Positions 1 through 11,700 of a stretch of 64,000 nucleotides of DNA are shown in pieces. The notes beneath the pieces are model-generated. The model saw only the letters and a list, made by a program, of their open reading frames with translations, searched no databases and had not been told where the DNA came from. Source of the DNA: Isoetes taiwanensis (taxonomy: Eukaryota > Streptophyta > Lycopodiopsida > Isoetales > Isoetaceae). Position 1 is the first letter of the stretch; the number at the start of each line of letters is the position of its first letter. The position numbers were made by a program, and so were the translations under genes. The stretch spans positions 13,247,255 through 13,311,254 of the forward strand of contig JAJEKV010000011.1 of assembly GCA_021234155.1 (NCBI GenBank). Direction: 5' to 3'.

Positions 1-15
1 TTCCATAAGGAATCT

Positions 16-1047
16 GAGAATAGAATAGATTTTTTGTCGTCCACGGAGACTGATTGGCCTATGGGACCCAAACAAAAAGAGAGTAGCAAGCGATATCGCC
101 GATTAAAACCCCCTCGAAGGGTTTTCGAGGGAAAAACCTTAGCAGTAATAAGTGTGCTGACACGCTGTACAATTATATAGGACAGTTCAATACCATCCTG
201 GAGGACACAACTGAGTCCGTGCATCCATAACCTCCTGGAGGTATGACCCCAACAAACCTACTGACGCCGTATTCAATAACTCATGCAATGGTTGGCCAAG
301 GACTAGTAATCGAACATACCGCTCTCGGATATTGGCAAACGCTGGGCAGATCTGGAGGGCATGACATTCATCCTCAATGGCGCTCTGGTGGCAACACTGG
401 CAAAGCCTTTCCTCCCGTGCTTCCCGAGCCCAACGTTTTGTCTTAATGTGGAGACAATGTGCACCCGTGCGAATGGAAGCTATAAGTCTGTGCTTCTTCA
501 TGGGCAAATGGATGTACAAGTACTGGTGTGGGCCTCTCATGAGCCTAGGATTGACTTGCTGCTGATAGTGTGCCAGCTTAACGTGCATCAGAGCATCTGC
601 ATCCCAAAGCTTGCGAAGGAAAGTAGCATCTAGGTACAGCTTAAGTGCCTTGTGATCTTTCTTTGTCCTTACATGTATGCATCTGTTTGCTTGTACACCC
701 CAGCGTGAGAGCCACTGATCTTGCTTGTCCTTCCAGCAGGCTTTGAGGCGTTGAGGACCCATCGCCATGGTCAAATCAAGGTTGGGAAAACGTTTATCAC
801 CCATATGACCACCTTCTGGAAGTAAATGATATGGCGTTCCAATGCAGCACGTTGAAAGGGTAGAAAACCTGTCTCCTGGAGTAGGATCTTGTATGGAACT
901 GTGGACTTTACCCCAAGGGCTTGTGCCAAGAAGGCTTTCTGCACCTGTTCGAGGTCATTCCAGGTGTTGAGGGATATCATCGGACCCCACACTTCTGCCC
1001 CATACAAGAGGACTGGCTCGACCAAGGCCCGAAACAAGTGGGACTGG
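16..1047 (-). mobile_element. 5'-truncated LINE (non-LTR retrotransposon), 3' end
   Basis: On the minus strand this is the C-terminal part of a LINE ORF2 followed by a 3' UTR and a pentameric tail (TTCTA-type, at 16-30). The 3' UTR matches the longer LINE at 44.5 kb: both have a GGGTCCCAT block, then TCTCCGTGGA, then a run of A and the TTCTA repeats. The copy stops abruptly near 1047 in the middle of the region after the reverse transcriptase, as expected from incomplete reverse transcription. No target duplication can be checked on the 3' side because the window starts there. Confidence 0.85.
187..1037 (-). pseudogene. LINE ORF2 C-terminal fragment (RT thumb and zinc-knuckle region)
   Basis: Two overlapping frames (1037-771, then 804-187) read as one protein broken by a frameshift near 800. 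The first has FRALVEPVLLYGAEVWGP, the segment that follows the RT domain in many plant and animal LINEs. The second ends with a cysteine/histidine cluster (CQCCH...ECHALQICPAF), the zinc-knuckle-like C-terminal motif. The same two blocks occur at 45228-45848 and 44679-45008. It lacks the endonuclease and the RT catalytic motifs, so it cannot be active. Confidence 0.85.
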
Positions 1048-2490
1048 TGGCCCCAGGCATATGGTTAAAAGGTCTACCATTTTTGGGGTCATGTCTAGTT
1101 TTCAACATAACTCCCCTATGCCTTTTAGTAACACAACAGTGCAGGCTTAGGAGGATCTATATATAGTAATAAAGGAGTTTTGGGATAATCTGTGCGCAAA
1201 ATCTCGCGCGTCCAAATTTTTTAGGGTTTGTTTTTCGTTGATTACACGGTTTTTTGTTTGGCCCGCTTGCTTCGTTCTGCGTCCATTTCGTTGGTTGGAG
1301 CAAAGCAGGTCGTTTTTGGAGGTGGTCGTTTTGTGGAGAACTTGAAGCAGAATGTGAAGGTAAACTTGCTACATCCTTGGTAAATACATTGATTGCAAAT
1401 TAAGTGCAAATTGCTGTAAGCATGTTTCTGTCTTATCAGCAGTAAAAAATTTCGACTCTACAGGCCTTTTCTCGATTGTTGACACTAATGGCGATGGTGA
1501 CTGCCAATAATTCTAAAAACTTGTATTTCATTGAACTTCGCAACTGAGATATGTGGTCGAAGTTCCTTTAATATGCCATAGAAATATTCTTTTACAGCAT
1601 GCAACAACCCCTTTTTATCTATATAACTAAAACCTAATGTCATTTTTTGAAGAAGGGTTAGTTGCGAATGTATCAAACATAGGAAGGTATAATGATAATT
1701 GAACTTGATAGCAGTTGTTCTTTGGGGAAACTGGTCGATGGGGAGCTGTGTTGGTTAAGGATCCTGTGTTTTAGGTTTTTTGCCTGTATTTTCTCATTTT
1801 AACTTTTCTTATCTTATCTTATCTAAGTTCCATTTTTTGTCCTTGAAAAGGTGTGGAAAATGTAGGCTTAAGAATGTGAAAATCTTCAACAAGGGAGTTG
1901 ACTGGAGTTCTTCAAGTAATATATACTGGCAGCATAAGGTTGATTGGCAAGAATCGTTGCACGTAAAATTAAATGGAAATGCAGAGTTTGAAGCCTATGA
2001 TGTGGAGTTAAAGGTACTTAGACTGCTTCCGTGATGCTTTGATCTACTCTTAAATAAATGGAAATGTTTTTATGCGTTATCCTCTTTCTGTGTTTGGTAG
2101 ATGTCTTTGAGGTGCCAGATGGACACATCATGCGTGTAACTGGTTCTTCTTCAGGTTGACAAATTGGAGCTTATTTGACATTCCTGCATGTCTTTTAATC
2201 ACTTGTGGCTCATGTAACTGTTTGTACAGGCTTGTCATGCATTTTAAAGCCACTGCCGATGCTTATAGAAGACCCTGGTTCTTGGCATTGGAATTACAAG
2301 CTGAAGGCAGCAGGTCATGTACATTTAAGAATGATCCCCTGTGACATTGTTCACTGTACTTATTGATGGGGAATGCATTGTCAGAGGTTTGCTCCCGCCC
2401 AAAGTTGTCTTGCCATGGTTTCAGATGTACAGGGGTCATAACCAATCTGTTTTTGCAGTCTGGCTTGGATACAAGTTCATCTACAATGGG
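1048..2490. other. No supported gene; short pentamer tract
   Basis: I see no gene I can name here. A (CTTAT)n tract at about 1807-1824 resembles the pentameric tails of the LINEs in this window. An open frame on the plus strand (about 1810-2034, residues such as KRCGKC and YWQHKVDWQES) reads like one or two exons of a real protein, with possible splice sites around it, but I do not recognise the family. Confidence 0.4.
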
Positions 2491-2591
2491 TTATCTCATT
2501 GTTTGTTTCATTGTGTACAAGAAATAACAATGGGACAGGGAGTTGGAGGCATGGACTATCACCTTAATCTCTATTATATGGATCTTCGGCT

Positions 2592-3365
2592 TGCCACTTA
2601 TATTTGACTTTGCATACATGTTGATAAGTCCAGTCACAATGGTAACATCTGAGTGAAGTCCAACATCAACAATGCGGTCATGTATTGTCTGTGCAATATC
2701 AGGGTCTCCAAGTTTGGCACAAGCATCAAGAATAGCAACAAATGTGATTCTGTTTGGCATGATCTCATTCGTATGCATATCCCGCAGAAGTTTTAAAGCT
2801 TCCTTGATGCAGCCATGCTGTGAACATGCTGTTAACAAAGCTGTCCATAGTATTACATCCTTCTGATTAATCTTGTCAAAGACCCTTTGAGCATCCTCCA
2901 GTCTCTTAAACCTTCCATACATGTCCACAAGGGCGGTACCCACTACAAGGTCTGTTTCATATCCAAAATCTATAATCCATGCATGCATGAGCATTCCAAC
3001 AATTAAAGTTGAAGGGTACTGACAGGCATCAAGAATGCTAACAAAGGTAATTTTATTTGGAAAAATTCCTTGCTCTTGCATTTGCTGGAAAAGGAGGAAC
3101 ACTTGTTTGGAAAATCCATGATGAGCATATGCTGAAATCATTACGGTCCAGAGTACTATATCGCCTTGATATAAGAGACCAAATGTTGTCTTTATACTTT
3201 CTAAACTCCTATATCTGCTGTACATGCTAATAAGAGCAGTCCCTACAACAACATCTAGATCAAAGCCAGTACATGCAGCAAATTCATGAATGATCTTAGT
3301 TACAGCGAGGGTAGAATCTGCACGTGCATCAAGGATGTTGATGACATGTAACCTTCTGCGTACAT
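2592..3365 (-). pseudogene. PPR (PLS-class) protein fragment
   Basis: The frame holds about six pentatricopeptide motifs in tandem, with typical signatures: VVGTALISMYSRY, DIVLWTVMISAYAHHG, VVGTALVDMYGRF, DVILWTALLTACSQHG and ITFVAILDACAKLG. PPR proteins bind organellar RNA; PLS-class members often act in C-to-U editing. The frame opens near 3365 without a start codon or targeting peptide, and the similarity ends near 2592 (after GLINMYAK), followed by unrelated residues. There is no E or DYW domain. It is a gene fragment, next to fragments of two other unrelated genes. Confidence 0.8.
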
Positions 3366-3432
3366 GTTTATGGCCAGAAAGGAGTTCTATTTATATATTA
3401 TTGTTTTATAATTTAACCTCTTTCTTTTATAG

Positions 3433-3716
3433 AACAAGATGGTGAGGCCCTGATAGGTTTAAAGACAGTTAGCGTGGCTTGTGGAGTGTGGCATGCAGCT
3501 GCCATAGTGGAGGAAATATCTGGTGAGATTACTTCGGGAAAACTGTTTACTTGGGGTGATGGATACAAAGGCAAGTTAGGACATGGGGACAAAGAGCAGA
3601 GGTTTGTACCCACACATGATGAGGATCTTATGAACTATACGTTATGCCAAGTGGCTTGTGGGCACAGCATTACTGTGACGTTGACCAATTCAGGACTGGA
3701 TCCTGAAGCTGCTTAA
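3433..3716 (+). pseudogene. RCC1-repeat exon fragment (PRAF-like)
   Basis: After a splice-acceptor-like TTTTATAG the frame reads VACGVWHAAAIVEE, then KLFTWGDGYKGKLGHGDKEQR and CQVACGHSITVTLTNSG. These are two RCC1 propeller blades in the form seen in plant PH-RCC1-FYVE (PRAF) proteins, putative Ran or small-GTPase regulators. Only this segment is present; no PH, FYVE or BRX part is visible nearby. The expected blade after the GHS motif is missing (the frame stops at 3716), so I read this as an isolated captured or decayed exon. Confidence 0.7.
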
Positions 3717-3804
3717 GGACTGGAACATAGGATGCATTGAGCCATGAAAAGGTGTCAATATTCTTTATTTCAACTGTCGCTCCTCTAAAGTCATTCTGTG
3801 AAAA

Positions 3805-4467
3805 TCAAACTTGCATGGCAGCATAGTTCACGCTGTCTGTAACAAGGTGAGACACAAAACTCTTGGGATCCTTTCCATTACAAACTGTAGAGTTGACAAC
3901 GACAGAGGTGCCCAAGATGTTGTCTGAAAAAGAGTGGAGAAGTTTGCTGACCAGTGCAATGCAGGGTTGGTTGCCCATTCTAATGTCAACAACATTCCCA
4001 GGCAATGAAGACTTTTTAGAACTGCCTCTGCTGCCAGCTGACCAAATGTAGTGCTCTGAACAGTAGCTGCATTGGCCCGTTCTTCTAAGGCCTCTACCTA
4101 AGCTTTATTTCATAATCATAGTGGCACTATCATAATGCAATTGTTTTGCTTGGTAAATAAGAAGTGAAAGTTCTCGCATGATTGATTCAGCCTCGTTTGC
4201 TGTAATTGCGCTACCACTCGTGGCTGCTTTTGACAGAAGCAGCTGACACGCTCTGATCTGGGCACTAAACTCCCAAGCAAGCTGTAGGTTGTTGTTTTCT
4301 TTTGCCATCACCACATAAGCCTTGGCCAAAGCCAACTGATCATCAAGCTGCCTTGCAAAAGAATGTATGTTGAGCATTTCCTCCGTTAGATTAAGACTGG
4401 TGGCTCGTCCTAGACCGTTACTTCTTGACTGAGAATAAAAGGAGATGATATAGCCAAGAACTTGCAT
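3805..4467 (-). pseudogene. Galacturonosyltransferase (GAUT, GT8) fragment
   Basis: Reading along the minus strand, three frame segments follow the order of a GAUT protein. The first is the stem region (LALAKAYVVMAKENNNLQLAWE, QLHYDSATMIMK; 4467-4105). The second has the pre-catalytic FGQLAAEAVLKSLHCLGM block (about 4080-4010). The third starts the GT8 domain (DNILGTSVVVNSTV...HLVTDSVNYAAMQV; 4005-3805). GAUTs are Golgi enzymes that build homogalacturonan in pectin. A stop codon follows MIMK, at least two frame changes are needed, and the DxD catalytic region is absent. It is a pseudogene fragment. Confidence 0.75.
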
Positions 4468-4469
4468 GC

Positions 4470-6390
4470 CAGAAATCCCAAGTTTACTACAATGAGTTCC
4501 TGCATCTGCATAGAAGCCTAGATGAGTCTACAGATAATTCTAAAATTTTGAAGAAATGACCAAAATTTACCCTGATTTGTGATAATAAAATCATTTGAAG
4601 GGAACAACCTACAGCCATGTATTTATTCAGGAAAGAGACATTGGTTATTAAGGGATCTCCAAGGATTGCATGAGATAATAACAAAAAGAAAGGACAACAA
4701 ACAAACCATCAAAGTAGAAAAAGAGGCTAGGAATGGCCTCTTCAAGCTACCTTCAAGCTGGGCTGTTTGGCAGTTTGATCTTCATGTTTGGATGAATTAT
4801 TTTGCATTGATGCATTGAAGTGTTTCTTCTATATGCCACTGCAAACAACTTGAGATGTTTGTCCAGGGATCTTTCAAAAGTCAGCACCATACATCAATTA
4901 TTGAGAGGATTACGCTAACGAGTGAACGCACGCACATTATAGAAGCATAATTATTGCGGGAATATGGGCATATGCCTAACTCCTATCTGCAAGAACCTTT
5001 TGGCAAAGGATCATGATGCACAAATGAGCTGGAGGATTGATTGGGCTCACATGGGGCATAACTCCATTTGCCTTTTTCCCCTGCAGGTAATGATGGGCAA
5101 ATTTATGGGTGCTTTTGGATGTAGTTTTATGAAGCTCCAGGCATATTGAGAAGTATTGAACAATGCTATAAAACTTGTGAATCTTGACACCACAGCACTT
5201 AATGGCTTGGTATCAGGATTTAGCAATGGAAGTGCACAAGTTTTAGCACAATTTAATAACCAAGGACTGGAACAATGATTTGGAATCCATGGACATATCT
5301 TTAAGAGCCAGATACGTAATAATAACCAAATTCTTCCGTATTGTAACTTGTTAAATGAGAAATATGTAGGTAGCATCTATTATGCCTTGCAGGCAAAAAT
5401 GGAGCTGGATTATCAGTCATGGGGGAGCCCAGGTGAAAAGTGGCATGCTGGCATTCTTTCGAAGCACTTCAGGCTTCTTTTTACTTCATTTTACTGGCTA
5501 CGCATATTTCTGCGTTTTCATTTGGATGCCCTGTTTCTTCTGCATGGACTTTATTGTGCCAAATATGTCATATGACAGAGTCTTGGCACTACCTCTATCA
5601 TTCAAAATACATCAGAAACATAAAGATGTGTGGAACTGGCGACAAACTTTGTGCACCTACATCGATGCCAAATATTTCCTTCGAACTGACTATGACAGTT
5701 GATTATGCAGCTGTTGCTATAAATTCCGGTGAGCATGTGATCAAGGACTCTTTATGTACCCCTTACACACAAGGAGTGATATGCAGGAGTGATATGATCA
5801 AGGAGTGATATGCAGGAGCAGATTTGGAGCGGACTGTGTTCTTAACTATCAAATATATACAATATAGTAGCAGATATGAGCATGTAAGACCTTTGTCTTT
5901 TCTTTAAAGATTTTGTATTTCTTTCTAAGAGAGTTAACGTAATGATTTATGTTAGGAACGACGATCTTACTGCTTTTGTACGAACGATGATATTTTGTTA
6001 TGAATTATATAATGTTGGTGCAGCTGGGCCTTTGCTTATTTATTCACACTGCGTGAACATTCCAGGCTCCTTCGACGTTCATCCTCCTTATTGACAAGGT
6101 GAACTCACCTTCATTGCTTTTTTTTTCGAGCAGATATATTTTGTTGTATCAAATAACTTCGAGAAAATATGTTGGATGCAGAAAGCTGTGATATTAAGCA
6201 TTCCAATCATGTCCCTTATACGATTCTATAGGATGGAGAAAGGTGTGAATACCAATAAGTACTATTAGTCCATATGGAGTAGAAAAGAATCCCAATTCAT
6301 ACCCTTCCATGTGTAAATTTAGCAATTCATGCCCTTTCGTATGTATCAAGCGTGACATGTAGCAGACTGCAAAACAAAATATGAACTTAT
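4470..6390. other. No supported gene
   Basis: Open frames here are short and show no family I know. A short direct repeat (AGGAGTGATATG core) occurs about three times at 5773-5817. The rest is AT-rich and unremarkable. Confidence 0.4.
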
Positions 6391-6393
6391 TTA

Positions 6394-6457
6394 TTACATG
6401 CTATATTAGCTATTGCATGCTATATTAGCTATTAGCTATTTATTACATGCTATATTA
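6394..6457. repeat. Short tandem repeat at left edge of HUH element
   Basis: Three units built around ATGCTATATTAGCTATT, the first and last sharing an exact 15-mer with 8716-8730 at the other side of the HUH gene. Immediately inside, at about 6470-6505, a 12-base motif (CACTATATATCA-like) is repeated in tandem. Confidence 0.75.
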
Positions 6458-6748
6458 ACTATTCTATTCTATTTTTCACACTATATATCACACTGTATAT
6501 CACTCTTGTCTGGAGCCATTGATCACAGGAATATACCATGATATTCCTCCAATCAATGGTCCACGTTTTTTGGCACACACAATCAAAAGACAAATGCAAT
6601 GGTGCAAATATTCGAATATATTTCAAAGGTCCAAGAACTCTATTCCATCAGAACTTTATATTACAAACAGTCCAACATGAAAATATATACAACTGCCACG
6701 GCAGTATCTGCATAGAACCAACAAACAGCTGTACAATGCCCAATGCAT

Positions 6749-7177
6749 CTAAGCATGGCGGCCATCACCACCGCGTGACCTGCCAATGCGGTGCCTATCA
6801 TGGCGCTGCCTCAGGGCTTCAAGATCACGCAACTCTCTAATAAGTAGGCCACGACACAGATTGAGATGCGAGCGAAGAATGCTAGTATCAAACGCCATCT
6901 CTACTGGGCAGCGATGTGCAGCATGCAACGCGGCATCAATTTGTTCAAGTGTACTTGCCAGTGCAAAGCGCAGGTTGTTCACTGCAAGACACACGCTTCT
7001 GACTGCGTTTTCAGCATCCCTTAGTTCCTCAGCAAATGTGCGACCATCAACTCCAACAGCATGTCCACTCTCAACTCCAGACACAACTGCAGACTCCTGT
7101 ACAGATTGAGCCTCCTCAGAGTCATCGCTAATGACTATAAGCTCTGCATTTCGTGCTCTTCCTTGCTCTATCCTCCT
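6749..7177 (-). pseudogene. Shifted C-terminal part of the HUH protein
   Basis: In the frame one base off from the HUH frame, an open stretch of 142 codons begins just after the catalytic tyrosine region and runs to a stop at 6749. It is acidic at first (VISDDSEEAQ), then alanine/leucine-rich and likely helical or coiled coil (AEELRDAENAVRS, LRELRDLEAL-like), ending in a basic RHDRHRIGRSRGG tail. The overlap and shared orientation suggest that both frames were once one protein of about 490 residues, separated by a single indel near 7160. It could instead be a second overlapping gene. Confidence 0.5.
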
Positions 7178-8228
7178 TTAGGCAGTAGCCCACAAGGCCT
7201 TCAAAGCAATGCAGCTTTGAGCCTCGCAATGCTTTACATAAGATCATAGCACCAGGTGGCCTGCAGGTATTCCATCCAAGAAAATTTTTAATCCTCACAT
7301 TGAGGCTGGCAGGTGTTTTCGCATTGGAGCGCATGACAGCCTGAATGTGAAGGTGGTCCAAAGATGAACCACGTTCCAAAGCCACCACCCCGGCAGTGCA
7401 ATTCTCCTTCAGGAATAGGATCATTCGATCGTAGAGTGCGATGGGCACGTCACACCCTCCAAAGACAATTGTGACAGACGTGTCTAAGTGGAATGGAAGA
7501 TCAACTGCTTCTTCTCCACGTCCACCACCTATATCAGGGCCAACATGCTCCTCTATCAACGAGACGGTCCTGCTACCTCTCCCTCTCCCTCTTCCCCTTC
7601 CTCGGCCTCTGCCTGTACCTCTACTTGCTCTCTTTGTATTCTGTGGCTCATCCTCTGAAACATCATCAGTAACTATGGTCGGACCACCAATAGATTCACT
7701 AATGCAAGGAGGCAATCTGCCCCTACCACCTAAGCCTCTGCCTCTCCCACGACTACGCCCACCCCTACCACCTCTTCCACTGGCGGATCGTCTCACATCA
7801 GGAGCCACTGCCCCATTCCTGTCTTCAAACACTGCAGCAGCCTCAATAGGCGGGTTGTTGGGCTTCCCACAAACAGCTTCACGCCCTCCAATCACAACAC
7901 CTGACACCGGTTTCTGGGCCCCAATTCTATCTGCACAAGCTGGAGGATTCACTTCCACATCCACCTCCCTGGCCTGCACAAAGGGTCTGCAAGAAGAGTC
8001 CATCTGTGCTGCATCTGCCCATGTCACTTCCTGCGTTTTCTCATGCCTCCCCATCTTCTCTCCTTGCCTGCTGCACTCTGGAGGCCGTCCCTGTGCATCC
8101 AAAGAATGGAAAACCTGAGCACCGTCTTCTTGCCTGCAATACCTGCAAGCCCCACTCTCTATAAACGCCCTCCGAAAAGGGGGTTTAAAAACCCTCACTT
8201 TCAATCTCGCCTGATTCCTCAGATACAT
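7128..8228 (-). CDS. HUH endonuclease (Rep-type), RG-rich
   Basis: A 366-residue frame with, in order: a Cys/His-containing N-terminus (CRYCRQEDG, residues 28-36), two RG-rich tracts (about 151-171 and 203-220) typical of RNA or ssDNA binding, and a Rep-like domain at about 245-353. That domain has a hydrophobic strand ending FGG (254-258), the metal-binding HUH motif in LDHLHIQ (H292, H294, Q296), with E285 upstream, and the nucleophile motif GYCLKED (Y348, K351). HUH enzymes nick ssDNA and link to its 5' end through the tyrosine. All catalytic residues are present. The frame closes 15 codons after the K; the next frame then continues, so the C-terminus is probably lost to a frameshift. The true start is uncertain (8228 is the furthest start; an in-frame Met lies at residue 59). 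Confidence 0.7.
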   Translation of the reverse strand: MYLRNQARLKVRVFKPPFRRAFIESGACRYCRQEDGAQVFHSLDAQGRPPECSRQGEKMGRHEKTQEVTWADAAQMDSSCRPFVQAREVDVEVNPPACADRIGAQKPVSGVVIGGREAVCGKPNNPPIEAAAVFEDRNGAVAPDVRRSASGRGGRGGRSRGRGRGLGGRGRLPPCISESIGGPTIVTDDVSEDEPQNTKRASRGTGRGRGRGRGRGRGSRTVSLIEEHVGPDIGGGRGEEAVDLPFHLDTSVTIVFGGCDVPIALYDRMILFLKENCTAGVVALERGSSLDHLHIQAVMRSNAKTPASLNVRIKNFLGWNTCRPPGAMILCKALRGSKLHCFEGLVGYCLKEDRARKSTKCRAYSH

Positions 8229-8715
8229 ACTCTTTTTCTGCCCTCAAAGCAAGCAACCTCCCTGCAAAAACACACAGCAAATTCGTCACAGAAAGAGGGC
8301 CTCACCCATAGCCTCCATCACGATTTGCAGATGCACACAGCTCTCTTATGCACTTGCGCCTGCACCCACACTCCCTGCACAAATTAAACTTCACTCACAC
8401 CAACTGCGCCGCCGGATCCTCCGCCTCCAAAACGCCTGTCTGTGGTCGACCAGACTTCCATTTTTACATGCACCCTACTTTTAGAATGTCACATGCCCGA
8501 AATCCTAACCTTTACATACCCCCAAAAAAACCACACTTTGCTTCAACACCCAAAAAAAGAAACTTCCTCCCAAGCAGCTCTCATGTGGCAAAATTTGGCA
8601 AAATATACCGTTTTGCATACAATACTATACAAGAATCATAGCCAAAACCATTGCCAGAATACACCAACCCAATACGAAACTCAAAACGGCACATATAATA
8701 GCTATTGCTTATATG

Positions 8716-8730
8716 TTACATGCTATATTA
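8716..8730. repeat. Right copy of the 15-bp flank repeat
   Basis: Exact match to 6394-6408 and 6443-6457. Just outside it, the 17-mer core GAACCTGCATATGATA (about 8754) recurs at about 10276, so the right flank may itself be part of an older repeat. Confidence 0.7.
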
Positions 8731-11700
8731 GTATTATCAGGTGCAGGGGCTACGAACCTGCATATGATATGATAAGGTTTCAAAAATGTGAAAATCGTAT
8801 GATGTTACATAAGATTGTGAGTTGTTATGGAGGTGTATTCGTAGATTTTTTCGTATAATGCTGACGGTGGATGGGCTAGTTTGACCCAAAGTGATGTGTT
8901 AGAACAACGTGACACCTCTCACCGAGATGCTAAAAAAAGGTGACTTGGCATGTTGCTAATTTAAGTATTTTCATTTGGGTTAAGCGTAAAGCAAGGAACA
9001 AGGGGCCTTTTTAGCACGATGATGGCGACAAGTGATTAACACGGCGGTGAAGGCAGCAAGTGATGCCTGTGAAACTCTCCTTCAAATAGATTAATTCATG
9101 GCGAAGTGGGCATTGATTCAAGAAAACAAAATCACCGTAGCTTGATTGTGGAGGCAAGATGGGTTCCTGCAAAGGAGCTCGAATCAGCTCCAGATTTGGT
9201 CCACGGGTCTTTAGGAGGTTGAATCGAAGAATTGTGGTTGCCGCAAGCAATTCTGAGCAAGCAAGGCTTGCATCCAAAACAAGCCAGGGTCGGAACTGAG
9301 TTTTCCCACAGGCCACAATTGGCCTTGAAAATTGCAAAGGAGGGTCTTAGGGCCCTCCAATTTGTGAGGAAGTTGGGATCCCGACTTGGAGTAGGTTATG
9401 GATTCCAGGGTTTGGAGCCACACAGAAAGATCTGAGAGAATAAATTGGCCATTCCAGAGAATCCCGCTATGAGTAAGATAAAAAATTGAGGCAGGATAAG
9501 AATTTGTCCCAGGCCGTCTTAAGATGATAGACTATAAGAAAAAGGGGTTGAAAAGAAAACATGCCCTTCCTTTATGCAGGGTTGTGAAAGGTACTAGAGC
9601 GGGATCTGCCATATCCTTCATGCAGGGTTGTGAAAGGACCTGTTTCCTCTTCACAGAGCCGATTAATAGCTTGTTTTTCTTGCTGGAGACGTGGAGGTCC
9701 AGGATTTTGTTTAGGATTTGCATATCGTCCTGTTGATCACATGCATCTGGGGAGTTGTGAGAGCCATATTTTTGAAATCCGACTGTGGAAGGGCTGTGAG
9801 AGGATAAAGCCGAATCTGCCATATGTAGATATGTTTCATGCAGGGCTGTGAAAGGGGCAAACAGATGAAAACCTGGAAGTGGCTTCCAGTCTGCCGAAGT
9901 GTCCGCCAGAATTTGAAATTGTATTCTTTGTTTGTGCAGATGCCAGCGTCCACTCTCTATTTTCCCAAGGCAAATTTTGAGATGCTAGAATCTGAGCTCC
10001 AGGAACATTTTGTGCTTGGTGAGATTTGTGCTTGGGCTTCTTCACGGAGTTCAATTGGGGCTTGCTAGGCATCACAACCTGTTGTGGCGGTGGAGCAGGG
10101 CAGTATCTTGACTTTGGAAACCATTGGTACCAAATCATATGCTGACATGGAAATGGCAATTTGACCCCATCAAGGGGTCAACAGACGGCCATGGCTTCTC
10201 CATTTGGAATAAGAAATAGAATATTCATGCGATCAATGGCCCAAAATAAGCGATAAGACAAAATAAGCGATAAGCGAACCTGCATATGATAAGCACCAGG
10301 AATACAAGGAGAGCAACTATATGCCGGAGCAATAAGATAACCTATCATACCTGAAAGATATTTGCGCTATTATGCGAACTGTAAATTTATGCGGATCAAA
10401 CCACTGCCTTTAAAGACGCAAACATCTTCTCTTGTGCATGAACCCCGTTGTGCTACAAAAGCTGCAATTCAATTGACTTATGTGCCTTATCCATTTCGTC
10501 AAAGCATTTCCGCTTTTCTTGAGCAGAATCTTGCTCAACGTGCGCTGCAAAATTGAGCTGCCTTTGCCATATATATTAATTGAACTCCTGCAGATACTCT
10601 TTTTCTTTGATCTCGGCATTGTCCTCTTTGCAATGACAATGAGATATGAAGAATAAGCAATGTTTTACACCTTCTGTAACAACCTATCAATTACAATTAC
10701 AGCTAAATTTTCAGAAGATGCATGTAAGCTTTTCTGGCACATTATCCATTTGTTATCAAATACTTTGGATCAAATCCCTGAGCTTTGTTGAAGTTGCCTT
10801 TTGAGGAGCAATTGGATGCATACAAAGAAAAATTTATTGCATTTATTTCTCCATTGTCTTGCTACACCGTTATTTGCATGTCCAACCAGAAACATCTCAT
10901 TTTTATTATTACATAATCTCTTCCGGCAATTGCATCAGAAGTTATTTTTGTCATCTTATGTTTAGCCTTCTATCTTTTCTTGTATAATAGGGTCTGCTGT
11001 GCATATTCTTGGATTTTCGTTATCACATAATCTCTTCTAGCAATTGACAGCTTATTGCCATCATGTAGCCACACCCTACTTGGACTGGAGATGCTTGAAA
11101 GAGGAGGACTTGATGAGATAGATAAGTTTGTTTGAGCATGTAAAGTCATATCATCTTTCTCCATCTTTCTCACACTGATTCAGAAAAACGGAATAACATT
11201 TGGAGTACAACATAATCTCTAAAGAACTTATCATTAATCATTCACTTTTGCACTTAACCTAGCTTCAAAAGCATTGTTTGGTTGCATTGCAATATCTTTA
11301 ATCCACATTGCTTAATGCCCACTATTTGGCATTGTATGTCGGACAATTTTTCACAATATAGTGCACATGCCATTTTTCACAGTACACAATACACACATGT
11401 AAAAGAATGTTATATTTCCATTGTTGCTAAGCATTGAATAAGCAAAGCCATTGAACAAAAGAGACACGAGTATATAATGCCCCGCTATCACTTGCCTTTC
11501 GAGCATTGATTGACTATAGCCATAATAAGCAGGCATAGCCTTTTGCATTACGTCCTCAAAAATCTCTTTCAGTTGCTGCAAGTGTTCCTATAGACGATGA
11601 ACTATTCGACATCTTCTAAGTTCATATTGCAAGACTGCGTGTTAAATCTATATTGTAAATAATGATACAAAATCTAAAGAGTAAATGCACAAAATCCTTT

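Larger units (their letters stand above)
6394..8730 (-). mobile_element. Candidate HUH-endonuclease transposon (Replitron-like)
   Basis: A single minus-strand gene for a Rep-type HUH endonuclease is bracketed by copies of one short sequence. TTACATGCTATATTA occurs exactly at 6394-6408, 6443-6457 and 8716-8730, and a degenerate copy lies between the first two. The related word TAGCTATTGC also occurs on both sides (about 6406 and 8698). This fits insertion into a small tandem repeat, or terminal direct repeats. Replitrons are eukaryotic transposons that encode one HUH Rep protein; that assignment is by motif only. The exact ends are not settled. Confidence 0.6.

Noticed and set aside
3226-3600. 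PPR and RCC1 segments as one fusion gene
   Set aside because: They are on opposite strands.
7441-8118. Proline/leucine-rich plus-strand frame of 225 codons
   Set aside because: Antisense shadow of the RG-rich tracts of the HUH gene; no independent coding signal.
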